From: Sambucus nigra
Lineage: Eukaryota; Streptophyta; Magnoliopsida; Dipsacales; Adoxaceae
DNA length: 64,000 nucleotides
Reading direction: 5' to 3'
Assembly (NCBI GenBank): GCA_949130495.1
Contig: OX422208.1
Span: 395,706,561-395,770,560, forward strand
Shown here: one piece after another, positions 36,501-47,225 of the stretch
How the letters are laid out: every line of letters starts with the position of its first letter
Position numbering within the stretch: the stretch's first letter is position 1
Made by a program: the position numbers and the translations under genes
Notes under the pieces: generated by a model
The model's database searches: none
Told to the model about the DNA's origin: nothing
What the model saw: only the letters and a program-made list of their open reading frames with translations

Positions 36501-39064
36501 TCCCCAGTCATGTGCTTAGAACATCCAGAGTCTAAATACCAACCAGAAAATGTGTGTTCAGCTTTTAAAGCAGTAATAACAATGTTACACTTCATCTGGG
36601 GTAATAAATCATCTTTTCTAATCCATATTGCTCTAATTTTCATTTTGTGCTTATTAGCTCTCAATTGATAAAATTTGCGAGCATTAGATTTTTGTTGAAA
36701 AATGTTTTGCGCATGGTTTTGAGTTTTATGAAACACATGAGCATTAGGTTTAGGAAAGTGTTTAGGAATCCTTATAGGAATTGTTCTTTTAGGTTTGGTC
36801 TTTCTCTTGCTATAGTTAGAGTTTTTGTCTGGTTGTCTAGGTAGAACATAATTGTTGCGGCTCCTCCTAGAGTAGTTAAAATTCTGATAGATAGGAGGAT
36901 TAAAAACAGGTTTAACTAGTCTTCTAGCATAGCAACCATCAAAAGAGTGATCGTATATGTCGCAATAGGAGCAATAAAGATTTCTCAGGGTTGGTGTCGC
37001 CTTAGGACAGTCTCAAAACATAGGTTTTAAGGAATTTTGAGGTTGAACTCTATTCCTAGGTAGTACAGTTTTGAATGTAGATTCACTCTTACTAATTGAG
37101 GGGCAGACGTATTTAGTCTTGGGTGAACTTTCATGTTTAGGGCAACTTGATTCCCCAATGTTAAAATTTTGATGTTTTGAATCAAACTCAGTTTTTAGAG
37201 AATGAAAGTCTGGGAAAGTTTCAATAGGTCTTTTACCTCCTGACACAAACTTGATAGGTTCAAAAGATTTTGTTTGTGTCTTTATATTGGGGTAAAACCC
37301 TATTCCTGTTCGATCATCAGAATTGGTTTTAGATTCAGCAACAAATCCATCAAAACATTTTGAGTTATTTTCAAATTTTGTAATTTTTTTGAAAACAATT
37401 GCTGTCTTTTTTTTAGTTTGTTCCTATTCTAACAATGTACCTTTGTATTTTTTTTCCAGATTTTTATTTTTTTCAGTCAAATCTTTGAGTTTTTGATCAA
37501 ACATTTTGATTTCACTTTCATGAGTTAAACATTGGGTAATATACTCTTCAGCATTCAGTTTGAGCATCAGGCTTAGATCTTCTAACTTCTTGGTGAGATC
37601 TTTCACAATCTTTTCTAGTCTAGTGCTTTTCTTGAGAGTTTTAGCATAGAGTGTGTGAATATCTGGGAGGTCTTCATTATCCGAGTCACTAAGTGTAGTG
37701 TGTGAAGTGACCCCTAGGGCTTCATTCTTTGGACTCACACACCCATTGACATCGTCATTATCGCTTTCCCTTTGACTCACACACCCCGAGGTAGAATTAG
37801 CAATGTTCTCAGTAATCAAAGCATCTAAACCAGTAACAACATTATTCGAAACAACAGAAGTAGAATTACTAGATTCATCCTCACTAACAAACACATGCAT
37901 ATCATCATTATAGATAATCTTAGCAAAGAAAGACATGCAAGGATCAAAAGCATCAGATGACTCAAGTTCCTCATTTTTAGAGTCGCTTGAATCATCCCAT
38001 GTCTTGCAGATGTTGGCTCTAACGTGTTTATTTTGAGTGTTCGGGTTAACTCCACAATCCTGTGCAATGTGTCCTAATTCACCACATCTAAAGAATTCAG
38101 TCTTCTTAAGGTCTCTGTTAGGTCTAGTGTGAGAGTCCTTCCGATGTTTGCCATGACTTTTCTCACGAGGTTTATGATTAAAGTGAGTTGGATAATTGGG
38201 CTTGCCTTGTTTATTTGCCATGTTGTTTCTAAACTTAATAATTTTCTTAAACTGTTTTGACATTAAGGCAATCTGATTGTCCAAACTCTCTATATCGCAA
38301 TCCTCATCAGAGTCATCATTAGGGATGTTAACCTCACGTTTAATCAACTTATGAGAAAAGCTCAAATTGGAACTAGTATGTTTCCTATGGGACTGGGTCA
38401 ATTGTTTCTTAAATTCTAGTTCCATTTCCACAATTCTTAATTTACTACTGAGTAATTCAGGAGTGAGATTGATATCACACATTTCCTCAATAACATATAT
38501 TTTGTTGTCAAATTTCTATGGTAATGATCTCAGAATTTTAGACACAATTTCATGTCTGTCATATGTTATCCCATTAGCATGCAGTTTTGTCACAATATCA
38601 GACAAGTTCATATAAAAGTCATCAAATGACTCAGTCTCAGACATAATTAAAGAGTTATACTGTTGAATGAGCATTTGTGTTTTAGCAGCCTTAACTCTAG
38701 TGTCACCTTCATGAACAGTAATCAAAGTGTCCCAAGCTTCCTTAGAAGTGGTACATGATGAGATTCTTTTGAACTCATGTTCATTTATGGACATAAATAT
38801 GGCATTCTTTCCTTTGTTATTATTGCGAGAAACTTGTTTCTCTTCTTGTGTGAACTCACTTAATACTTTCTTAACCCTCTCATTACTTCCTTCAGTGGCT
38901 GGTTTAGTAGGAAAAATGTAACCACTTTCAACAATGTCCCAGACATCATCTCCCAGAGTTACTTGAATGAAAGCAATCATCCTTACTTTCCAGTAAGCAA
39001 AATTGGTTCCATCAAAGATAGGAGGTTTCGTCAAGTTACCAAATCTTTCATTTTTCTCGTCCAT
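33545..39064 (-). pseudogene. copia gag-pol polyprotein gene, single frame with five stop codons
   Basis: The frame starts at 39064 (MDEKNERFGNLTKPPIFDGT) and stays in the same phase to 33545. It is broken only by stops at 38516, 37424, 37013, 34385 and 33899 (low coordinate of each). Domains in order: gag (39064-38250); zinc knuckle with the first Cys replaced by Phe (FFRCGELGHIAQDC, near 38080); a second knuckle CSYCDIYDHSFDGC (near 36960); protease with DSG (WYLDSGCSKHMTGD); pre-integrase HHCC with two positions lost; integrase with DLMGP, SDRGGEF and NGIVERKNR (Asp-Asp-Glu kept); RT with YVDD (near 34485); RNase H with DADW and STAESEY. There are no frameshifts. All five stops can be read as single base changes from Gln or Arg codons. 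Confidence 0.9.
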
Positions 39065-39123
39065 GTTTGGTTTTCAGAAAATAATTTCAGAAACACAGGA
39101 TCTCTTTAAAAGAAGTTTACAAA

Positions 39124-39135
39124 GCTCTGATACCA
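39124..39135 (-). promoter_or_regulatory. Primer binding site of copia element
   Basis: TGGTATCAGAGC on the minus strand, two bases after the 5' LTR, complementary to initiator-Met tRNA. Confidence 0.9.
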
Positions 39136-39137
39136 AT

Positions 39138-41155
39138 TGAAAATATATTACTAAAGCCGTTTAATAAAATTAAACTATTTAAGTAACTCCGAACAGTTTT
39201 TTGAAGAAACCCTTTTCTTAAAAATCAAAACTATTTGAACACAAGATGTGTTTAATAAAAATATGTACGAGATCTGTTCAAGATTTGATTAACAGGTTTA
39301 ATAAAGCAGTTTAAAAACTTTAAATTCATCACAACCAAGAATGAGATGAGGAGATGTAGAAAGATTAAGAACAAGAGTTTTTACGTGGTAAAACCTCACC
39401 CAACTGAGGAAACATCCACGACTCCCTCTACGAAGTAAACCAAAAATTCCACTATAAACAAATTTAACAGTTACAAACTATATAACTAATATGCATACAA
39501 CTCAGACCTATATAAGTTTAGGAATGTACCCTCTTGTGTCCTTATAACTTCTCTGCAGTTCTGATTGTTGATGTTGTTCTCCCAGTTTGCTAACTTCCAA
39601 TTTGTTCAAGTTCTTTACGTCGACTCTTGTTCTCAAGATCTTATTACCAACACTTTTAGCGTGGTAGAGTGAAAGTGTTTGTGGAGGTGCTTTCTAACAC
39701 ATGCATGCACACACACACACTTAATATGTACAATCAGTCCTAATAAATTACATATAAGACTATATGCTGTGATTTTTCTTTTTCTCGCTTCTCACAAAAC
39801 TTAACCTTATTTGACCTTTATAACAATCCCAGAATCCACGGCTATCTTGCTCAGGAGACGTATCAAGATCTTAATCAATCTCGAGTTTTGAAAAGATTTT
39901 TGAGATTGAAAACCACCAAGTGCGATTCCAAACTAGGTCAAAGGTCTTGTTTCAAGAGAACTAGAAACATAAAACATTATTGTTGATTTCAAAGTGAAAA
40001 ACATTTACAGAGAATAATCAACAATATATTTCTCAAGCTGAGAAACAAAAAATATGAAAATCTAAGTGTAATGTAACATGAAATACTCAGATCTGAAATT
40101 TTTATAAAACGGAAAATAGATCTAAGAAAGAATGTTTAAGTTGGACACAAGATCTAAAGAACGAAGAGGTTACAGCAACAACCAACTTCACAAAACAACT
40201 CTCAAAACACTCAAACACTCAAGGATGTGTTTGAGATATACAGGAGTTTTTTTAAAGATTTTGGTTTGAAGTGATTTTAACGAATTAGGGTTAGGGTTAG
40301 GGTTTCTAACTCTTTCTCTCTCTTCTGGTTTCTCTGTTCTCTCTCTTTTCTCTCTTCTCTCTCTACTCTCTTTTTTCTCTCAAAAGGACGAAATGGCAAA
40401 AGTCAAAGAAAGCTGAGTGAAGGGGTCCTTTTATAGGAGGCTGAGAAGATTCGAGAATGAGGACCAAAATCAAAGGTTCAGATTGAGTCAAGGTTGATTG
40501 ACTTTAATCCAAGGGTTCACGGTATGCGGTGATTAAAACTCACCTGATTGGTTCAAAAGGGGTTCACAGGGATTATGAAAGGGCGCATGCAGATCGTTGA
40601 TAAAAACGATCCAAGGGTTGTAAACAGACGCTGGTTCCCTCTCTATAAAGAAACACACTCTCCACCAATAAGAAGACAACAAATGTTGGCCTATAAAAGG
40701 ATATCAAACGCGCGTCTAAAAAATAATTAAAAACACACCCTGAGGTCTCTGTCGCTTTCGAATTCTACCCAAGGAACTTTAAGCCAATAAAACCATCAAT
40801 GTTAAATTGCAGATTGACCCCAAAAACTTGTAAAAACAAGTTTTAATTAATAAAAACTTATTTGAAATGTTTATAAAATCCCAAAAAAAAATATTTAAAA
40901 AGCAATATTAGGGATTTAAACACACTCAACATATGTACACACACTTATATGCAATATGAGATGTATGATATCAATTCTACTATGTGTGAGTGTTGGTAAT
41001 ATGGTCTAGATCACTTAACCAAGAAAAATAAAATAGCAATGCAATCTCTGGGGTTCTTTGGATTCTAGGAAAGACACAATTTTGTCACAATTTTCAAACT
41101 AGATGAACACTTATACAATATAGACTCAAGTGAGTCAAGAGTATAAGGTGATTCA
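39138..41155 (-). repeat. 5' LTR of the copia element
   Basis: Near-identical to 31217-33238, ending GGTGATTCA. The TATA box is at 40427-40435 (minus) and the telo-box at 40285-40305. The 60-codon frame at 40548-40730 is not conserved in the other LTR and is not a gene. Confidence 0.92.
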
Positions 41156-41160
41156 TCGTT

Positions 41161-41960
41161 AACTTCCATGAACATGTATACATATTCATGTGTAATTTAT
41201 ATTCATTACTATTGACTTGGCAAACCCAAAACACAACTTCACATATACAAACATACTTTCAAATCACGATCCCTACGCATCATACATTCAATTAGGAAGC
41301 CCACACAAAACGTAAGAAAAAACTAAATTATATAAAAAATACCTTTGGCATCTTCCATAAACACCAAAACTACCCTATCCCGCTGACCCTTCCCAAAATC
41401 CAACTCCTAACCCATCCGAGATGGACCTGCCCAAACCCGGATCTACTTCCTAACCTGGCTAGAACCCAAACCCACCGTCCCACACAAACTCTGGCCATTG
41501 ACTCGTGACCCTGGCAACCCCCTGCCACAACCCAAATTTCGACCCATTAAACTTCCTGAAAACCCAATTTCGCTGCCTTACCCGACCTCCATACTCCATA
41601 CAATTTATGGAAGATGACAAGAACACAAAGTATTCAAGCAAAAAGTAACAAAATAATAATAGGACATTTTTGATTGAAGCAAATATGCAGAAATTGAAGT
41701 GTGTGCGCGCGTGCGTGTGTTCTGTTGTGTGCATGTGCATGTGTGAAGAGTGGAGGTCGTAGAGGAGCCTACTACGGTGGTCGAAGGTGGAGCAGAGATG
41801 AGGAACTGCTATGGTGGTTGGACGGTGGTCGGACGGTAGTGCTGAGATGAGGAGCAGACGTCTTCGAGAGAGCGAGGGAAAGTGAGAGAAAGGAAAGCAA
41901 TGTTTAGATTAGGTTTTTGTTTATTAAGATTTTAATGTATCTTAAATATTTAAATTATAT
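41161..41960 (-). other. CACTA right internal region, possible first exon
   Basis: The minus strand contains an exon-like end ATGGAAGATGCCAAAG followed by GTATTT (41343), and a 93-codon frame (41740-41459) without recognised domains. A (GT)n/(GC)n stretch lies at 41698-41745. It may be the 5' end of a minus-strand transcription unit whose later exons are the fragments at 30.2-31.0 and 22.4-23.2 kb, now split by the copia element. Confidence 0.3.
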
Positions 41961-41964
41961 AAAA

Positions 41965-42270
41965 AATACTTTTGGCAACCAGGAATTCTTGTTGCCCAAA
42001 GTCCCTCGGTTTTAGCAACACGAGGTTATGTTGCAGAAACTTATTCCACTTTTGGCCACACCACACAATGTTGCTAAAACTTTAAATAATTTCCCTCCCT
42101 CATTCTACTAGTATCCCGCTTGAAATTTTAACTTTTAAAAACACGCTTTATTTTATGTTGCCAAAAGTACAATGTAAAATGGTATTTTGGCAAAATAATT
42201 CAGATTGTGTTGCCAAAGGGTATCTTTGGCAACAAAAATTGCTTGTGTTACTAAATATTGTTGCAAATGG
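41965..42270. promoter_or_regulatory. CACTA right subterminal repeats
   Basis: Repeated TTTTGGCAAC, TGTTGCCAAA and AGCAACA motifs in both orientations, mirroring 19850-20160. Confidence 0.75.
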
Positions 42271-42287
42271 TGCAAATTCTTATAGTG
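42258..42287 (-). repeat. CACTA right terminal inverted repeat
   Basis: The complement reads CACTATAAGAATTTGCAC and is followed by the CAA duplication at 42288-42290. Confidence 0.9.
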
Positions 42288-42290
42288 CAA

Positions 42291-43330
42291 GTGTCACTCT
42301 CTCGTACACATCAATGCATCAGCATCTAACAAGTCAGAGACGTACCTTTATTAGTGTAACTTGACATTTTTACCCCTTAGTCTTCTATCTACACAAAAGA
42401 GTAAGGGCTAGGGGTGATTTATATGCCAATATAAGACCTCGTCTTGACTCATGTCAGGCTCATCTCAAGTCGACTCTCCAAAGCAGGCTCTCATGAGCCA
42501 TTCTGTACAACCTTGGCTAGCCTAATGTCTCGCTTCATCTACATTACGAGATCGATACCTCTTAAGTTAGCCTATACTGTCGTCTCGGCCTACCACTAGT
42601 TATTTGAGACTACACTTAGTAATTACCAACATGCAATACAGTGGTGCAACAGTGTGCTCATACTCGTCCAGGACGACACCTCAACCCAGCTGGAGATATT
42701 TGTCATATGACAGGGCTCTGACAGGGCCTGGGGGACATGTGAGAGAGTGCGCATGGGTTGCGAGCCCCACATGGACAAAATCGTTACAACAGCACCATCC
42801 CCACATGTGGAGAATATCTCTTAATCATTACTTACATGCACAAGAGACAGATGACACCGTATAATTGGCCACTTGGTGTTTTGCATGCCTCATGCATGCC
42901 CGGGGTGTTTATGACGCCACCCCGACCATATAAATATTTGTCTTCTACATCATTATAAAGGATCACAAATTGTTAACCCTACTGAAACTTTTTTAAAACC
43001 ATATCTTAGAGATATATAGATTGAGTGCTAGTATCCAAAGGCCATTAGAGCCCATATTTAGTGTATTTCACACCCTCACACAATGGACGTTGTCCCTTCA
43101 AAGGGTGAACCACTTACATTTGGTATTATCTTCCTCTTTGTCTCATCTCTTTTTATATTTTTATACCTATTCATACTCCATTATTATGTTGGTTTGAGAT
43201 TACACATACATTGACTTGGTGATACCATTTATGGTATCATCACCATCTTCTACTCAAACATGACAAAAACATATTAAAAAATTCCCCTTAAACACACTTT
43301 TCCTACTCTTTCTTAAGGAAAAAACTCAAC
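42291..43330 (+). other. Unresolved stretch between CACTA and the 3' part of Tat copy A, LTR-like
   Basis: 1.0 kb without a supported gene, and no counterpart in Tat copy B. It has LTR-like texture: TATAAATA at 42929-42936, a terminal region rich in T/C, and an imperfect palindrome GGTGATACC...GGTATCATCACC at 43219-43245. TGGTATCA inside that palindrome resembles the start of a copia primer site but then diverges. Together with 19.7-19.83 kb it may be an LTR that the CACTA element hit. No second copy is in the window. Confidence 0.3.
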
Positions 43331-44050
43331 AGCAAATTAAAGTGCATGTAGAGTAAGCCACTAAATCAAGATAATCAAACAAAATATACATATCTCTTTG
43401 ACTTGTTGAAATCTCTTTTCAGGTGAAATGATGCTAAATCAAATAAGCAACGTGGCCAACACCGATCTCCCTTGTCAAACAATGAATTTGCAAGAAAATC
43501 CCAAAGGGAAAGAATTAGATGTCATCTCATCTTCCCCGTAACCCTCTCTCCTAGGTGCTAGGCATACCCAAACTCGTAAGACTACAGCCTCCTCAGCTGC
43601 ACCTGCATGCCTGTAACCCCCACAAAATAATCCCCCGAGGATTGAAGGTCACCTTCAATCCCCAACAAAGAATCAACATCTACTCAAGAGATAAAAAGGC
43701 CAAAAATTACCCGAAAAATTCCAAAATATTCCCAACAAGTATTAGAATATTTCTTTACCAAGAAAACCATTTTAAGTTCCTATAATCCACAGTCGGATTA
43801 ATATGACACTCTTATGCCTAGCACATACCCTAAAACACGTTCCGTGAAATGATGCACCCCATAAAGGTTCACTATAATTCCCCAACGGAATCTCAAATCT
43901 CAAGTCTTCCCTAGTAGGGTTACATCCCATTCTCGAGCAAAATTTCCAGACTAAACTTCCTCTTAAGAGGACACTATACCTAGTTATATGTCTTTTCCCA
44001 GTAGAGTCTTAGAATAATAAAATCACAAGACTTTTTGGAGAGAAAACCTC
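43331..44050 (-). pseudogene. Remnant of the antisense plant-mobile-domain gene, Tat copy A
   Basis: 43331-43400 aligns with about 60785-60850 of copy B, 43555-43690 with 61730-61830, and 43700-43910 with 63355-63570. The intervening parts, with most exons and the promoter, are deleted. The splice acceptor near 43645 is kept as 'gaag' before GTGACCTT (minus). Confidence 0.55.
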
Positions 44051-44054
44051 CCAT

Positions 44055-44775
44055 GCTACATCTTTAGGTCCTCAGAATTTACTTCGGCGCTCAAAATCAA
44101 TCGCCCTAACTTTAGGTACTCAAAATTGACCTCGCCCCTCATATCAGTCGTCAGAACTTTAGATCCTCAGAATTGACCTCAGCCCTCAGAATTAATCGTC
44201 AAAACTTTAGGTCATCTAAATTGACCTCGACATGTATAATCATTTATCACCCCAGCCTGTAGAATCGGCCTCCTCAACTTTAGGTCCTCAAAATTTACCT
44301 CGACCTGCAAAGTCATTCATACCTACTTTAAGTCCCGATAATTGACCTCATCCCACAGAACAATTGTCATAAATTTAGGTCCTCAAAATTGATCTCGACC
44401 CACAGAATAGATCGTCCCTACTTTAGGTCCTCAGAATTGACCTCGACACGCAGAATCCGTCATCACAACTTTAGGTACTCATAATTGACCTCGGCCCAAA
44501 AAATTGGTCACACATCTTTAGGCCTTCAGAATTAACCCCAACCCTCAAAATTAGTCATCCCATATTTAGGTCCTTAGAATTAACCTCGGCTCGTAGAATT
44601 GGTCGTCATAACTTTAGGTCCTCAGAATTGACCTCGGCCCTCAGAATCGGTCATTATAACTTTAGGTCCTCAGAATTGACCTTGACCTATAGAATCGGTC
44701 ATCCCCATCATAACCTTAGGTCTTGAGGATCGACCTCGTACCTCTAAATCGGTCATTCCCATTCCTTTGGTCTGC
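44055..44775 (+). repeat. 48-bp tandem repeat in Tat 3' untranslated region, copy A
   Basis: About 14-15 degenerate units of 'aactttaggtcctcagaa' + 'ttgacctcggcc' + a variable tail, with spacing mostly 46-50 bp. The same array is in copy B at 63665-64000. Such hypervariable arrays before the 3' LTR are a known feature of Ogre/Tat elements. Confidence 0.9.
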
Positions 44776-44847
44776 ATAATTGACCTCTTTTCCAAACATC
44801 CATGTGGTGTTTATTTGATGGCCTTCTATTTTTCCAAAGCTCACCCG

Positions 44848-44858
44848 TAGAGGGGGTG
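44848..44858 (+). promoter_or_regulatory. Polypurine tract, Tat copy A
   Basis: TAGAGGGGGTG directly before the LTR start TGTAGACACC. It is the plus-strand primer site. Confidence 0.8.
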
Positions 44859-47225
44859 TGTAGACACCACAATATACGACCCTCCTAAGACTCTACTTAG
44901 GTCCCTAATACTTCCCCATTCACCATAAAACCCTAGGTCATACTTCGAGTATCGATTTAGAGGCCACCCAGTGCTTTCGGGCCCCATTTGACTCCGGTAA
45001 ACTTCCTCGTCAGAAGTAAAGATCAATGAATCTTCGAAGGTCTCTAAATCTCATTTCTAGCGGTCTTCCCCATGCATGAATCAGACTTACAGTTCGAACG
45101 AATGGTCTGTTTTACTGCAAAGAAATTGATTTATAAGCCACCGGGTGCTCCCGGGACCTATTTTGACCCCAATTAACTTCCTCATCCGAGTGAAAGCTCA
45201 ATGAATTTTCAAAGGGCTACGAATACCCATTTCAAATGTCTATCCCGTTAACAAATCAAACTTATCGTTTGGACGAACGATCCATTTTACTATCAAAAAT
45301 TGATCTAGACGCCATTGAGCGCTCCTGGGCCCTATTTTGACCCTAATCAACTTCCTCTCCCAAGAAAAACCTCAATGAATATTTTAAGGGTTCTAAATAC
45401 CCTTTCAAATAGTTGACCCCGTGTGTGAATCAAACTTACCATTTGAACGAACAATCCGTTTTCCCCTGAAAACTAATCTGGAGGCCACCGGGAAATCTCA
45501 GGCTCTGTTTTACTCCTGTCAACTCTTCAAATTGAATGAGACTAAATGAATCCTTAAAGGTCACTGAATACCCTTTACAACGGTCATCCTTATGCACGAA
45601 TTAGCATTAGGGTATGGACGAATGACTCATTTTACTCTGAAGGGTCACCGAGAAATTTTGAGCCCCGTTTGATCAAGGTTAACTCTCCAAACTGAACGAG
45701 ACTCAATGAATATTTTAAGGCCTTCAAATACCATTTACAAGAGTCCATCTCGTATGTGGACTTACGGTTCGAATGAATGACTCATTTTCCTATGATAATA
45801 TCCTATCCAAACGATCGGCGGGCTGTTCTGAGCCCCAAGAAAGTCAACTCCTGAACTAGAGCCGCCCAATGAATTATTAAAAGACTCTGAACACCCTTTC
45901 CAATGATATTCCCCGTTCACGATTTTGACTAACGGATTGCATTTTATGACCGCTTTTTTGAAAAATCTGCATGACATTTCCAAGTGGCAAACTCAATTCC
46001 CTGCCTATTGGCAGTGTGTCTGGGGATGCCTGCCGGTAGGCAAGACAAGGACAATGCTGATTGGCACCACCTTAACCCTATATAAGGATAACATGAGCTC
46101 ACTTTTAAAGCCACCGCAGAAACATCCCTCTCAGTGATATCAACAATATCCTCTCAAAGTCAGCTTGATTTCTCTATTGAAATCTTTCCTCCATATTCCA
46201 TTCCTATACCTTTCAAATCCAATTTAGAAAAAATCCCTTTGCTGTCCTCCTACAAACTCCATTCACTTGCAAGGTTAGCCTTTTCAATAATCAAGATCAA
46301 TCTTCAAATCTCCAAAAAAGGTCCAAACATTCTTGTCTCTCTTTTAATTTCTTTATTTTTGCATTAGTTATCTAATCCTTACTTTAGCATTTCATCTTTG
46401 TTAGTCCATACATATTAATAATTTCACTTTGTTTAGTAATATTTCACATGACATATTTTCTGTAAAAACCCCAAAAGAAGAAAACATCCTTTTCCTACAC
46501 ACATACATCTAAATAAAATCCCCGATTGAATTTATGCGATAAACCCCACTCTCATATTGCATGCGAACTACGTGGACTTTGATGCCTTGTTAGGCTACGT
46601 AGGCATCTTAGGTTAAAACCCTAGACTCGAGTCCTCCTTGCATATTTTATTCATATATTATTTTTATATATTATATTTGTAACTCTTATTCGCGCTTTAT
46701 CTAACACATATCATCATTTCACCATAACGATCGATATCCCGATAAGCACATAAATGATGTTTTTAATTATTATTTCTGGAACACTCCTACAGATGATCTC
46801 ACTCCACCTTTCTCAATAATGAGAGTTGATAAATTCCAATGTCCATTTATATATACATGCGCACACCCTTCACTGAGTTTCTTAAGGAGAATAATGATGC
46901 ATGCCCATGAGAGACCGAAAGGACAGGATGGGTGCCTAAAACCTTCCCATTCCGTAACTTAGCCCCCGAACCTTTGAACTAACTAATTTCTCAAGCATCA
47001 GTCTGTTTTTGATGCCGTTCTCTCGAGGCGACAACATTTTTTTTTTACTATTTTGTACAAAAAAGGTTGGCGACTCTATCTCTTTAAATCACCCCACATA
47101 AACGATGGACAAAGCGGTCCTCCTTGAAAGGGCGCGTGACCTTCTTCTTCGCTCCCTCCAACCGCGCGCGCAAGAGCCGAAGCCCCCGAGGAAGGAAAGG
47201 GGAGAAAAACGAAGGGAGAACCACA
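44859..47225 (+). repeat. Complete Tat LTR, taken as 3' LTR of copy A
   Basis: 2367 bp, from TGTAGACACC to CCACA. The first 1 kb is a tandem array of about five to six units of roughly 172 bp (starting gaggccacc near 44959, 45135, 45308, 45481 and further). Then come the promoter (TATATAA at 46079-46085) and the transcribed part. A polypurine tract precedes it and no primer site follows, so it is a 3' LTR. Confidence 0.85.
46079..46085 (+). promoter_or_regulatory. LTR TATA box, 3' LTR copy A
   Basis: TATATAAGG, preceded by a TGCCGGTAGGCAAGACAAGG-like box about 35 bp upstream, as in copy B. Confidence 0.55.

Larger units (their letters stand above)
31217..41155 (-). mobile_element. Ty1-copia retrotransposon, full length, nested in the CACTA element
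   Basis: Two LTRs of 2022 and 2018 bp flank 5.9 kb encoding gag-pol on the minus strand. The target duplication TCGTT (31212-31216 and 41156-41160) is perfect. The primer site TGGTATCAGAGC (minus, 39124-39135) follows the 5' LTR, and AAAGGGGGAGAT (minus) precedes the 3' LTR. LTR differences are few by eye, so it is the youngest large insertion here. Gag with two zinc knuckles and the RT signature suggest the SIRE/Maximus side of copia, but there is no envelope-like ORF. The lineage is not certain. Confidence 0.93.
19832..42287. mobile_element. CACTA (En/Spm-type) DNA transposon with captured genes and nested insertions
   Basis: The left end is CACTACAAGAATTTGCAC and the right end is the complement, CACTATAAGAATTTGCAC. 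Both are flanked by CAA (19829-19831 and 42288-42290), the 3-bp duplication typical of CACTA elements. Inside both ends are many short TGTTGCCAAAAG-type motifs, the usual subterminal transposase sites. No TNP2 or other transposase domain was recognised, so it is probably non-autonomous. Total length is 22456 bp, of which about 9.9 kb is the nested copia element and about 5.4 kb the satellite array. It sits in Tat copy A next to the antisense gene. Confidence 0.9.
1..47225 (+). mobile_element. Tat/Ogre-type Ty3-gypsy retrotransposon, copy A, heavily nested
   Basis: The order LTR, tRNA-Arg-like primer site, long leader, gag, protease, RT, RNase H, integrase, antisense gene, short tandem repeats, polypurine tract and LTR is that of the Tat clade of Ty3-gypsy elements. 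The left end lies outside the window. Reading it as one element rests on colinearity with copy B (48330 onward) on both sides of the insertions. Removing the three insertions leaves about 14 kb of internal sequence, close to copy B. The stretch 16.8-19.8 plus 42.3-43.3 kb does not match copy B, so a second element or a recombination there is possible. Coding parts are full of stops and frameshifts and the LTRs differ strongly, so it is old. Confidence 0.7.

Noticed and set aside
42604..42864. 86-codon frame right of the CACTA element
   Set aside because: No domain, no homologue in copy B and a texture like LTR sequence.
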